A stretch of 16,885 nt of DNA from JBDIBB01 sp039812685 (GCA_039812685.1 JBDIBB010000085.1:1-16885), one strand, 5' to 3'. Counted from the first letter of the stretch, positions 6,773-15,050 are shown. Notes: generated by a model not told the origin, from the letters alone. Translations and numbers: made by a program.

Positions 6773-7132
6773 ATGTCGCACATTCAAGTCTTCGACCCTG
6801 CGCTCTGCTGCAGCACCGGCGTGTGTGGCACGGACGTCGACCAGGCGCTCGTCACCTTTGCCGCCGACGTGGAGTGGGCGCGTCAGCAGGGCGCGGCGAT
6901 CGACCGTGTCAACCTCGCGCAGGATCCGGCGGCCTTCACCGCGAACGCGACGGTCCTGGCGCTGCTCCAGCGCTCCGGCCAGTCGGCCTTGCCCGTCGTG
7001 CTGGTGGACGGCGAGGTGGCGATGGCCGGTCGCTATCCGCAACGCGCGGAGCTCGCGGGGTGGGCGGGTCTGACGATGGCCCGGACCCTTCCGGTCGCGA
7101 CCAGCTGCTGCTCGGGCCCGGACTGCTGCTGA
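6773..7132 (+). CDS. arsD: ArsD arsenic metallochaperone
   Basis: A 119-residue cytoplasmic protein with a thioredoxin-like fold that carries As(III) to the ATPase ArsA and weakly represses ars genes in some systems. All three transfer cysteines are at the standard places (C12, C13, C18 in LCCSTGVC), and both C-terminal vicinal pairs are kept (C112-C113 and C118-C119). Length matches the family. AAGGA (6760-6764) is the ribosome binding site. It lies 11 bases after acr3 and 9 before arsA, in the usual arsD-arsA order. Confidence 0.95.
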   Translation: MSHIQVFDPALCCSTGVCGTDVDQALVTFAADVEWARQQGAAIDRVNLAQDPAAFTANATVLALLQRSGQSALPVVLVDGEVAMAGRYPQRAELAGWAGLTMARTLPVATSCCSGPDCC

Positions 7133-7141
7133 GAGGGCGCC

Positions 7142-8920
7142 ATGGCCATGCAGTTCCTCGACGACCTCCCGCGCCACGTGTTCTTCACTGGGAAGGGCGG
7201 CGTCGGCAAGACATCCATCGCCTGCGCGACCGCCGTGTACCTGGCTGACGCGGGACGGCGCGTGCTCCTCGTCAGCACGGACCCGGCGTCGAATGTCGGG
7301 CAGGTCTTCGGGGTGCCCATCGGGAATCGGGTCACACCCGTCCCCGAGGTGCCGAGATTGTCCGCGCTGGAGATTGATCCCGAAGCGGCTGCGCAGGCGT
7401 ATCGCGACCGGATCGTCGGGCCGGTCCGCGGAACCTTGCCGGACGATGTGGTGAAGGGCATCGAGGAGCAGCTCTCAGGTGCCTGTACGACGGAGATTGC
7501 GGCGTTCGATGAGTTCACCGCCCTTCTGACGGATACGGGGATTGCCGCGGAGTATGACCATGTCATCTTCGACACGGCGCCGACTGGGCACACGATCCGC
7601 CTCCTCCAGTTGCCGGGCGCGTGGAGCGGGTTCCTCGAGACCGGGAAGGGCGACGCCTCCTGTCTCGGACCATTGGCGGGCCTCGAGAAGCAGCGCGAGA
7701 AGTACAAGTGTGCGGTGGAGGCGCTCGGCGATGCGAGCCAGACGCGCATGGTGCTGGTGACACGGGCGCAGCGCGCCGCGCTCGCCGAGGTCGCGCGCAC
7801 GCACGAGGAACTGACCGCAATTGGCATCACCCGTCATCACCTCGTCGTGAACGGCGTGTTTCCTGCTACCGCCATCGGGGGCGACGCACTTGCCGCCGCC
7901 ATCGTCAGCCGCGAGCAGGCGGCGCTCGACGCCATGCCCAGCGCATTGCAGGCGCTGCCTCGGGATGAGGTCGGCCTGAAGCCATTCAACCTCGTAGGCG
8001 TCTCGACCTTGCGCGCCCTCCTGACGGACGCGGTGTCGGATCGCACCGCCCCCTCGGATGGCACCCAGGTCTCAGCCGGCGCGAGCCTCGACGCGCTCGT
8101 CGGCGAGATTGCGGCCGACGGACATGGGCTGGTCATGCTGATGGGCAAGGGCGGAGTGGGTAAGACGACGATCGCCGCCGCCGTGGCCACGGCGCTTGCC
8201 CAACGCGGCCTCTCGGTCCACCTCACGACATCCGATCCGGCCGCTCACCTGACGGACACGCTGGCTGGTGAGGTCGAACACCTGCGCGTCAGCCGCATCG
8301 ATCCTGGGGTCGAGACCGAGCGCTACCGACAGCGTGTCCTGGACACGAAGGGGCGCGATCTCGACGCTGCGGGCCGCGCCATGCTGGAAGAGGATCTGCG
8401 CTCGCCGTGCACCGAGGAGATTGCCGTGTTCCAGGCCTTCTCGCGCATCATCCGTGAAGCGCGCTCGTCCTTCGTGGTGATGGACACGGCGCCGACCGGC
8501 CACACGCTGCTGCTGCTCGATGCCACCGGCGCCTATCACCGCGAAGTCACGCGACAGGTGCGTGGCAGCCTGCACGTGACGACGCCGCTGATGCAGTTGC
8601 AGGACCCGCAGCAGACCAAGGTCCTCATCGTCACGCTGGCCGAGACCACGCCGGTGCTCGAGGCGGCCGGACTTCAGGCCGATCTCCGACGCGCCGGGAT
8701 CGAGCCCTGGGCCTGGGTGATCAATCAGAGTCTGGCCCTGGTGCCGACGACGTCCCCGCTCCTCCAGCAGCGCGCCGCCGACGAGCGTGCGCGCATCACC
8801 GAGGTGGCCGCGAACCACGCCGCCCGCTACGCGGTCGTGGGCCTCCAGGCCGTCGAGCCCGTCGGTGCGGAGCGGCTGGTCGCGCTGACGCACGTGCAGC
8901 CCAGCGGCGTCCCCGCCTGA
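7142..8920 (+). CDS. arsA: ArsA arsenite-stimulated ATPase
   Basis: A 592-residue soluble ATPase made of two homologous halves; it binds the permease and drives As(III) export. Each half has its own P-loop, GKGGVGKT at 17-24 and at 335-342, and a DTAPTGHT signature. The metalloid-site cysteines C115 (ACTTEI), C174 (ASCLGP) and C423 (PCTEEI) correspond to C113, C172 and C422 of the E. coli plasmid enzyme, so the protein should be functional and As-responsive. Ribosome binding site GAGAGGG is at 7131-7137; a second ATG at 7148 is possible. ArsA usually pairs with ArsB, but Acr3-ArsD-ArsA sets are also known. Confidence 0.96.
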   Translation: MAMQFLDDLPRHVFFTGKGGVGKTSIACATAVYLADAGRRVLLVSTDPASNVGQVFGVPIGNRVTPVPEVPRLSALEIDPEAAAQAYRDRIVGPVRGTLPDDVVKGIEEQLSGACTTEIAAFDEFTALLTDTGIAAEYDHVIFDTAPTGHTIRLLQLPGAWSGFLETGKGDASCLGPLAGLEKQREKYKCAVEALGDASQTRMVLVTRAQRAALAEVARTHEELTAIGITRHHLVVNGVFPATAIGGDALAAAIVSREQAALDAMPSALQALPRDEVGLKPFNLVGVSTLRALLTDAVSDRTAPSDGTQVSAGASLDALVGEIAADGHGLVMLMGKGGVGKTTIAAAVATALAQRGLSVHLTTSDPAAHLTDTLAGEVEHLRVSRIDPGVETERYRQRVLDTKGRDLDAAGRAMLEEDLRSPCTEEIAVFQAFSRIIREARSSFVVMDTAPTGHTLLLLDATGAYHREVTRQVRGSLHVTTPLMQLQDPQQTKVLIVTLAETTPVLEAAGLQADLRRAGIEPWAWVINQSLALVPTTSPLLQQRAADERARITEVAANHAARYAVVGLQAVEPVGAERLVALTHVQPSGVPA

Positions 8921-8955
8921 TCGCATTCACCAGCACACGAACGGACACGCCCATC

Positions 8956-9384
8956 ATGCGCATCGCCATCATCAGTGACATCCACGGCAACATAACGGCC
9001 CTCGAGGCCGTGCTGGCCGATCTGCGAACGCGGTCCGTGGATGCCACCTACTGTCTCGGCGACCTGGTGGGCTACGCCGCTCACCCCAACGAGGTCACCG
9101 AACGGACTCGGGCCGAAGGCATCCCGACCATCATGGGCAACTACGACGATGGCGTGGGGTTCGAGCGCGACGAGTGCGGCTGCGCCTATACGAACCCCGT
9201 CGACAAGGAACTCGGCGACCGATCGCTGGCGTGGACCATGAGACATCGACTGGCTCTAACCGACGGCGGCGTAGCGGGATGGCGGTATCGAGAGGCAGGG
9301 ATTCGACCTTCGAATGCCTGCGGTGTCAGACACCGCCGGAACAAGCCGCTTGAGACGGCCGTCCTGTTGCTAATTCGCCCCTGA
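8956..9384 (+). pseudogene. Truncated metallophosphoesterase (N-terminal part only)
   Basis: The first ~97 residues are a good calcineurin-like phosphoesterase of the YfcE/MJ0936 type: SDIHGN with D8 and H10, GDLVGY with D36, and GNYDDG with N62 where GNHD is usual. Up to RSLAWTM the sequence follows the family. After about base 9246 it turns into unrelated sequence and then reads through the tRNA-end-like repeat at 9289-9306. The second half of the fold, including the late GHTH-type metal ligands, is missing; full-length relatives are about 240 residues. The frame therefore ends by accident at 9384 and is probably inactive. It lies 35 bp after arsA, where similar phosphoesterases sometimes occur in ars clusters, so an intact ancestral operon probably included it. 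Confidence 0.75.
9289..9306. repeat. Partial tRNA-end-like repeat, copy C
   Basis: CGAGAGGCAGGGATTCGA shares its first 15 bases with copy A (2681-2695), and GAGGCAGGGATTCGA with the tRNA-Gln 3' end. It interrupts the phosphoesterase frame. It is followed by a 7-bp hairpin GCGGTGT-CAG-ACACCGC (9320-9336) and by CCGCTTGAGA (9345-9354), which also follows the left repeat (2915-2924). This looks like another decayed element end. Confidence 0.5.
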
Positions 9385-9428
9385 CTTTCGCAGACGCCGA
9401 CGCATCGCGCGGCGAACTGGGGCCGGCG

Positions 9429-9527
9429 TGGGCACTACTTGGGCAATGGCGGAGAATCGCCAAGCCGTGAGAGCTGCAAGTCTCTAAGGAGCAAGGAGTT
9501 AAGCTGGCTGGGAGGCAGGGATTCGAA
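9429..9527. repeat. Right direct repeat of the island, running into tRNA-Gln
   Basis: This is the partner of 2762-2860 (see there). It includes the TTGGGCA-type element at 9431-9447, the conserved GGAGAATCGCCAA and CAAGTCTCT blocks, and the perfect 25-bp core at 9503-9527 that forms the 3' end of the intact tRNA gene. Confidence 0.75.
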
Positions 9528-9578
9528 CCCCGATAACGTGGTCCAGAGCCACGTGTCCTACCGTTGAACGACCTCCCA
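9505..9578 (-). tRNA. tRNA-Gln (anticodon CTG)
   Basis: On the minus strand the acceptor strands TGGGAGG and CCTCCCA pair fully. The D-stem is GTTC/GGAC, the anticodon stem CGTGG/CCACG with loop CTCTGGA (anticodon CTG, reading CAG), and the T-arm has GGTTCGAATCC. Discriminator G is followed by an encoded CCA (9507-9505). All arms are intact, so the gene should be functional even though its 3' end serves as an insertion site. It lies about 5.6 kb from the glutaminyl-tRNA synthetase gene. Confidence 0.95.
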
Positions 9579-9605
9579 GCACGGCGGGCCGCCAGAGGAA
9601 CACCG

Positions 9606-9635
9606 ATTCTAAGCCATCCCGTTCGCCGATGGCAA
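9606..9635 (-). promoter_or_regulatory. Promoter of the tRNA-Gln gene
   Basis: On the minus strand TTGCCA (9635-9630) and TAGAAT (9611-9606) are separated by 18 bases, a good sigma-70-type pair. Transcription would begin near 9599, about 20 bases before the mature 5' end at 9578. Confidence 0.65.
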
Positions 9636-9864
9636 CGCGCAGCGCCTCGAAACGCATGCCAGGAGCAGACCTGACAGCCGCTCACACCCTACCGACAGCG
9701 TACAGCGACACCTCGGGCCCGAGATGTTGACAGGTCGATCCACCAGCGCCTTCGCCCAGGCCCCAGAGCCAGCAGACACCACGCCCGGCGATGCGCCCGA
9801 TGCCTAATGCCGGGTTTCCAACCTGCCGATTCTCCCTACGACAGATCTGTGCACCGGCCACGCC

Positions 9865-10449
9865 ATGAGCACGCACGACGAACAATCCCGTGAGCCACAG
9901 GGCATCGACCGCCGCACCTCGCCGCGCGTGCCCGCCTCGGCCGTTCCGGACCTGAAGGCCCGGCTCCTCGCAGGACCCGACGTCAGGCTGGTGGATCTCT
10001 CGCGGCGCGGCGTCCTCCTCGAAACGCAGACGCGACTGCTACCAGGCTCGCCAGTCCGCCTCAAGTTCGTCGCCCAGGACGCAACGCTGGTCCTGAAGGG
10101 AGCGGTGGTCCGCTCCAGCGTGTGCACCTGCGGCGAACACGGCCTGATCTACCGCACGGCGGTCACCTTCGATGAAGACATCGCCATCTGCGACGACTCG
10201 CTCTGGAGTGCGCCGCCCATGACGGCCTCCCCCGAACCCGCCGCCGTCCAGCCGGATCGTGACCCCGCTCCACTGACACTCGTCCGGTCCGACACACCCG
10301 CGTCGGCCCCGGCCGCCGCGGCGTTCGACGCTGCGGCCCGCCCCGCGCTGCTCCCGCCCTCGGCACTGCTGCCGGACGCGACGGTCATCACCCTCTTCGC
10401 CGACGATCCCGAGGCGCTGCGCTCGATGCTGGCCGCCAACGACTGGTGA
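9865..10449 (+). CDS. PilZ-domain protein
   Basis: A 194-residue cytoplasmic protein. The N-terminal ~115 residues are a PilZ domain, with the cyclic-di-GMP-binding RxxxR (R17 to R21 in RRTSPR) and D44-L-S46-R-R-G49 in the next strand, so ligand binding is plausible. A Pro/Ala-rich linker follows, then a short conserved-looking end, ITLFADDPEALRSMLAANDW. No catalytic or membrane part is present; it probably acts as a c-di-GMP-responsive adaptor. Its stop overlaps the next start (GTGA at 10446-10449), so the two products are likely made together and may interact. No clear ribosome binding site precedes ATG 9865. Confidence 0.85.
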   Translation: MSTHDEQSREPQGIDRRTSPRVPASAVPDLKARLLAGPDVRLVDLSRRGVLLETQTRLLPGSPVRLKFVAQDATLVLKGAVVRSSVCTCGEHGLIYRTAVTFDEDIAICDDSLWSAPPMTASPEPAAVQPDRDPAPLTLVRSDTPASAPAAAAFDAAARPALLPPSALLPDATVITLFADDPEALRSMLAANDW

Positions 10450-13400
10450 AGCACGCTGCGGTCATGCGCCTGCTCTACCACACCGCTCACCTGTCAGACG
10501 CCGACCTGGCCGGGCGCGCGCTGGAGCGGCTGTCGCCACCAGTCAGGGTGGAGGCGTGCGCCTCGGTGCGCGACGTGCTGGCGCGGTACACCGAGACGCC
10601 GCCGCCAGACGCGCTGCTCCTCGACACCTCACCGCCCGCGCACGAACCGCTGAAGGCCCTCGCCGAGATTCGCGCGGCGCATCCCGACGCGCTCGTGATC
10701 GCGCTGGTCAGGCCCGGCGCCGACACGCTCGCCGTCGATGCGCTGATCGCCGGCGCCGACGAGACGCTGGTCAAGCACCGCGAGTTCTTCCTGCAGGCGC
10801 CAGCCGCCGTTGCGCGCGTGCGGGCCCGCCGGTCGTCGGGCGCCGCCGGCGCCCCACCACACGTACTGGCCGTGGTGCCGGACGGACACCCCGCGCTCGA
10901 GGCCGCCAGTGACCTGCGCGTGACACGGGCCGAGGACGACTGGTGGACGAATCCGGCCGAGCAGACGCTCGCGGCACGCCCCGACGTCCTGCTGCTGGCC
11001 GATGCGCCAGGAACGGCGCGTGTGGCCGCAGCCATCCGGACGCTGCGCGACCGCGCGAGCAGCACGCCGGTCGTGCTGCTGGCGGGCGAGGCGGCCCCCG
11101 ACAGGGCGGTCTGCGAACGCATCGGCGTGGCAGCCGTCGTCGGCGCCAGCGATTACGCGCGTCTGCCTGACATCGTGCGAAGCGTGACCACCACCTCGCG
11201 CCTGACCGCACAGGTGGCGGTGCTGCGCGCGAAGGAACACCGCCTGCGCGCGATCATCGAGTCGGTGCCCGCCAGCGTCGTGCTCGCCACGATCGATGGC
11301 CAGGTGCTCGCGATGAACGTCACGGGGCTGGCGCTGATTGGCGCCGGCGGCGCAGCCGACATCGTCGGGCGATCGATGTTCTCGCTGGCCGACGCGCCGG
11401 CCGTCGAGGATCTCCGCGCGTTCGTGACGAGAGTGTGCCAGGGGGCGCCAGGGCTCGCCAGGTTCTCCGGACGCGCGCTCGATGGCACGCCGAAGACCTT
11501 CGAGATCCGCGCCGTGCCGATGCCGCGCGACCAGGACACCACCGTCATGCTGGGCGTGATGCGCATCGCCCCGGCCGCATCGCCGGCCAGCGCCGGAGGC
11601 GGCGCGGCGCTCGGCATGACGGCGGGCGCACATCCCGCGGCGGCCACAGACGAGGCGGCTGTCAGGGCGGAACTCGATACGCTGCGCGAGGCGCTCGCGA
11701 AGGAACGGCTGGTGCACGCCGGCGCCCAGCAGCAACTCGAGGACGCCGGCACACGCCAGGCCATCCAGGAGGCGGCCTGGGCCGCCGTCCAGGCGGAACT
11801 CCAGCGGAAACTGATCCTCCAGGCCAGCCTGCCCGACCGCGAGGCGGAGCACGAGCGGGCGCGCGCGCTGCTCGAGCAGGCCGTCCGCGAGCGCGACCAG
11901 CGCCTGCTGTCGCTGAGCGAGGCGCTCCAGCAGGCCGAGGGGGGCCTGCAGGACGCCGCGGAGCAGATCGCGCGGTTGCGCGAGGCCGCCGAAGCGCACG
12001 ACGACGAGACGGTGTCGCTTCAGGCAATCATCGACGTCGGCGCCGGGCGCGAGCAGGAACTGCTGCGCGCGCTGGCAGCACGCGACGCGGAGCTGACGGG
12101 CCTGCAGTCGGAAATCGCATCGGCACGGCAGGCGCTGGCCGATGACGCCAGCGAGATCCACGCGCTGCACGAAGCCGCCGACAGCGCGGCGACCCGCGAG
12201 CAGGACCTGCGGCAGCAGCTGGCCGAACGCGACGCGACGATTGAGAGCGTCGGCGAACAGGTGCGCACCCTGCGGCAGGCGTTGGTCGATCGCAGCGCGG
12301 AACTGGAGACGCTGCGGGCCACAGCCGATCAGCAGGCGAAGGAGCACACCGCGCTGCTGGACGTCCGCCAGCAGATGGCGCGCCTGCAGGCCGCCGCGGC
12401 CACGGCCGAACAGCAGGAACGCGCGCTCGAAGAGGCCAACGATCGGATCCAGCGGCTGCGGACGGCACTCGAGGACGCACTCGGCACGCACCGGGATCTC
12501 GAGCGCACGGTCCAGGAGCGCGATGCCGAGCTCGACGGCCTCCGCGCGGAACGGGACGCCGCCGACGCGCGGGCGCGGACACTCGAAGGCGACCTCGCCG
12601 CACTCGCCGCGCGGGCCGACGAGCCGCGAGAGGACGCGTCCGCACGCGAGGCCATCGAGGCGATTCGGGCCGAGCGCGACGCGGCGCGCGCCGAGGCCGC
12701 CCAGTGGCTCACGCGCGCGAGGGCGGCCGAAGATCAGGCCGCACGCCTTCCCGACCTGCACGCCCAGGTGGAGCAGTGGCGGACACGCTTCGAGGGCGCG
12801 CGCGGCTCCCTCGAGGCGAACTTTGCGGAACTCACCGAGACGCGCCGCGGCGCCGACCAGGCTCAACACCTGGCCGCTGATCTCGCGGAGCTGCGCGAGG
12901 CGCACGCCCGGATGAGGCGTGAGGCGGAAGACACGACAGCGCGCCTGCGCGGGACGGAAACCGAACTCGAGGCCGCCCGCCGGCGCACCGGCGATCTCGA
13001 GGCCGCGACGGCCTCGCTCGAGGCGGCGCGCGCGGCGCTGGCAGGCGACCTGGAGACGGCACGCGGCGCGCTGGCGTCACTCCAGGCACTGCATGCGGAA
13101 CTGCAGGCCGCGATGACCGCCGGCTGGGAGGCGCGCGCGGCGCTGGCCACACGCGAAGCCGACGCCATCTCGGCGCGAGACGAGGCCGCGGCCGCCCTCG
13201 CCGCGCAGCAGGAACACACCGCCCGTTTGCAGGCCGACATCACGCGGCTCGAAGCAGAAACCGCGTCGCTGCGCCAGGGCATGGCCGCCCATGAGGCGGA
13301 CGTGGCGGCACTGCAGGCGGCCCGCAACGAGGCTCAGGCCGCGCTCGCCCTGGAGCGAGAGCGCCGCGACGCCCTCGAAGCGCTGGCCGGCGCCGCATCC

Positions 13401-15050
13401 TCGGCCCGTGACGAGGCGCTCGCGCTGCTGGCCACGCGCGACTCGGAAGCCGCCGAGGTCCGCGAACTCGCCGTGCGCACCGCCGCGGAACTCGACACGC
13501 TGCGCGGCACGATGGCTGCCGCCGACGGGCAGCGGGCGGCCGACCTCGCGCTGCTCGACGAACAGCGCGAGCGGATCGCGGCGCTCGAAGCCGAACTCGC
13601 TGCCCGACACGCGGCGCTGGCGGCAGCCGACCAGGCGGCGCGGTCCCTGCGCGTGGCGGTGACGGAAGCCGAGGCCGCCCGCGAACAGGCCGAGCGCCAG
13701 CTCGCCGCCGGCCGTGAGACGCAACGCGCCGTGCTCGACGACCAGCAGGCGCTGCGCGACCAGATCGCCGACCTGCAGGCACAACTGGCCGGCCAGCGCC
13801 AGCTTGCGGCCGACGTCGACGCCGATCGCGCCGCGCTGCGGGAGAAGATGGCGCGCGCCGACGCCAGCAGCCAGCTCCTCGCCTCGCGCCAGCGCGAGGC
13901 GCACGACGCACTGGAGCGGACGACGGCCGGGCTGCGCGAGCGCCTGGCCGATCTCGAGTCGACGATGGCCGGCGAGCGCGCGGCGCTCGAACAGACGCTC
14001 GCCTCGCGCGATGCCGCGTTCCGCCGGCTGTCTCAATCGGGCGTCGTCGGCCTGGCCACCACCACCGCCGAGGGCGCGCTGCTGCGGTGCAACGACGCGC
14101 TGGCCGGCTTCTGCGGCCTCGCGTCGGCCGACGACCTGCTGCGCCGCGCCGGCGAGGCGGGGCTGCCGCTGGTCAACGACTGGCCGGCGTTTGCCAGCCT
14201 CGTGGCCTCGTCTGCCGTCCCGGTGACCGTCGAGAGCAGCGTGCAGCGCCCCGATGGCGGGGTGGCGTGGCTGCAGGCCTCGGCCATCGCGTCGGGTGCA
14301 CCCGCGTCCTCCGCCCACATCGAGTGGACCATCGTCGATGCCACGGATCGGTACCTGCGGCTGCGCCAGCAGCGGCAGGGGCGACGCCTCGAGGCCGTTC
14401 GCGACCTGGCGATCTCGGCCGGCGGCGAGCTGCTCGAGGCGTTGGGAAGCCGTCCGCCGGAGACGCTTCCAGGCCTCGTGCCGGCCGGCTCCGGCGTCGA
14501 CGCGCGGAACCGCGCGCGCGAGATCGTCCAGCAGCTCGTGGCCTTCGCGCAGAAGCACGCCCGCCCGGCGCACCTGGTGGATCTGGGCGAGCAGGCCGCG
14601 CACCTGCGGCTGACGCTGGTGCGGCTGGTGGGCGAGGACGTGTCGCTGTCGCTCGAGGTGCCGCCGCGGCCGCTGGTGGTGACCGCCGATCCGGCGGAGC
14701 TCGATCACTGGATCACGTCGCTGGGCGTGGTGCTGCGCGATGCCCTTCCGGCCATGGGCACCATCGCCGTCAGCGTCACGCCGCGCGATCTCGTGATGGG
14801 CGCCGCGACCGGGGCGCCGCGCGTCGCGCCCGTCGCCACGCTCAGCCTGCGCGCCACCGGCTACGGCGTGCGCGCCGTGACGGTCCCGCTCGCCGTCCAG
14901 GACGCGGTGAGCCAGCGCGGCGGCGTACTCCGCTCCGCCCACGATGCCATTGGCGGCGCGGCCACCGTCGAGATCCACCTGCCGGCCGTGGTCAGCCTGT
15001 CAGGCGCCGACGCCCCCTTCCCCCTGCAGGCCCGGCGACAGCCGGTGTAG
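10446..15050 (+). CDS. Giant coiled-coil PAS protein with degenerate receiver and histidine-kinase domains
   Basis: A 1534-residue soluble protein from GTG 10446, overlapping the PilZ gene by four bases; ATG 10464 is an alternative. Order: receiver-like domain (~8-125; D60 in LLLD kept, the early acidic pair lost); second receiver-like domain (~137-250, weaker); PAS (~265-375); Pro/Ala linker; long Ala/Glu/Arg/Gln/Leu coiled coil (~402-1190); second PAS (~1188-1300); and a kinase core (~1310-1520). The core aligns with EAVGRLAGGVAHDFNNLL-type kinases, but the phospho-accepting His is G1327 in LAISAGGELL. The ATP-site Asn of LAVNARDAM is V1429 in LGVVLRDAL, and DTGxGM reads ATGYGV. It should therefore not autophosphorylate. 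A scaffold or structural role, perhaps responding to the PilZ partner, is inferred. It is not a named family that I recognise. Confidence 0.8.
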   Translation: MKHAAVMRLLYHTAHLSDADLAGRALERLSPPVRVEACASVRDVLARYTETPPPDALLLDTSPPAHEPLKALAEIRAAHPDALVIALVRPGADTLAVDALIAGADETLVKHREFFLQAPAAVARVRARRSSGAAGAPPHVLAVVPDGHPALEAASDLRVTRAEDDWWTNPAEQTLAARPDVLLLADAPGTARVAAAIRTLRDRASSTPVVLLAGEAAPDRAVCERIGVAAVVGASDYARLPDIVRSVTTTSRLTAQVAVLRAKEHRLRAIIESVPASVVLATIDGQVLAMNVTGLALIGAGGAADIVGRSMFSLADAPAVEDLRAFVTRVCQGAPGLARFSGRALDGTPKTFEIRAVPMPRDQDTTVMLGVMRIAPAASPASAGGGAALGMTAGAHPAAATDEAAVRAELDTLREALAKERLVHAGAQQQLEDAGTRQAIQEAAWAAVQAELQRKLILQASLPDREAEHERARALLEQAVRERDQRLLSLSEALQQAEGGLQDAAEQIARLREAAEAHDDETVSLQAIIDVGAGREQELLRALAARDAELTGLQSEIASARQALADDASEIHALHEAADSAATREQDLRQQLAERDATIESVGEQVRTLRQALVDRSAELETLRATADQQAKEHTALLDVRQQMARLQAAAATAEQQERALEEANDRIQRLRTALEDALGTHRDLERTVQERDAELDGLRAERDAADARARTLEGDLAALAARADEPREDASAREAIEAIRAERDAARAEAAQWLTRARAAEDQAARLPDLHAQVEQWRTRFEGARGSLEANFAELTETRRGADQAQHLAADLAELREAHARMRREAEDTTARLRGTETELEAARRRTGDLEAATASLEAARAALAGDLETARGALASLQALHAELQAAMTAGWEARAALATREADAISARDEAAAALAAQQEHTARLQADITRLEAETASLRQGMAAHEADVAALQAARNEAQAALALERERRDALEALAGAASSARDEALALLATRDSEAAEVRELAVRTAAELDTLRGTMAAADGQRAADLALLDEQRERIAALEAELAARHAALAAADQAARSLRVAVTEAEAAREQAERQLAAGRETQRAVLDDQQALRDQIADLQAQLAGQRQLAADVDADRAALREKMARADASSQLLASRQREAHDALERTTAGLRERLADLESTMAGERAALEQTLASRDAAFRRLSQSGVVGLATTTAEGALLRCNDALAGFCGLASADDLLRRAGEAGLPLVNDWPAFASLVASSAVPVTVESSVQRPDGGVAWLQASAIASGAPASSAHIEWTIVDATDRYLRLRQQRQGRRLEAVRDLAISAGGELLEALGSRPPETLPGLVPAGSGVDARNRAREIVQQLVAFAQKHARPAHLVDLGEQAAHLRLTLVRLVGEDVSLSLEVPPRPLVVTADPAELDHWITSLGVVLRDALPAMGTIAVSVTPRDLVMGAATGAPRVAPVATLSLRATGYGVRAVTVPLAVQDAVSQRGGVLRSAHDAIGGAATVEIHLPAVVSLSGADAPFPLQARRQPV

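Larger units (their letters stand above)
2836..9527. mobile_element. Putative tRNA-Gln-inserted arsenic-resistance island
   Basis: A 6.7-kb segment lies between 25-bp perfect direct repeats, one of which is the 3' end of an intact tRNA-Gln gene. The enclosed genes all concern arsenic or lie in its cluster (arsN2, arsM, Cys-rich protein, sigZ, arsR, acr3, arsD, arsA). The rightmost gene is truncated next to the boundary. No integrase, transposase or mobilisation gene is seen, so the element is either a decayed remnant or depends on an integrase elsewhere. An alternative is a larger composite element from which the integrase was lost by recombination between stacked attachment sites. Confidence 0.6.

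Noticed and set aside
9292..9354. A second tRNA gene around copy C
   Set aside because: It has a T-loop-like sequence and a hairpin, but the acceptor and T-stems do not pair, so it is not a working tRNA.
9727..9732. TTGACA as a -35 box for the PilZ gene
   Set aside because: No acceptable -10 sequence lies 15-19 bases downstream.
9841..9850. Palindrome ACAGATCTGT upstream of the PilZ gene
   Set aside because: A single 10-bp palindrome without a partner or known regulator could be chance.
10629..12905. 758-residue open frame on the minus strand opposite the coiled-coil gene (and a 633-residue one at 13077-14978)
   Set aside because: They are antisense shadows of a GC-rich, Ala/Glu/Arg-rich coding region; they show no domain, and the plus-strand frame carries recognisable PAS and kinase-like sequence.
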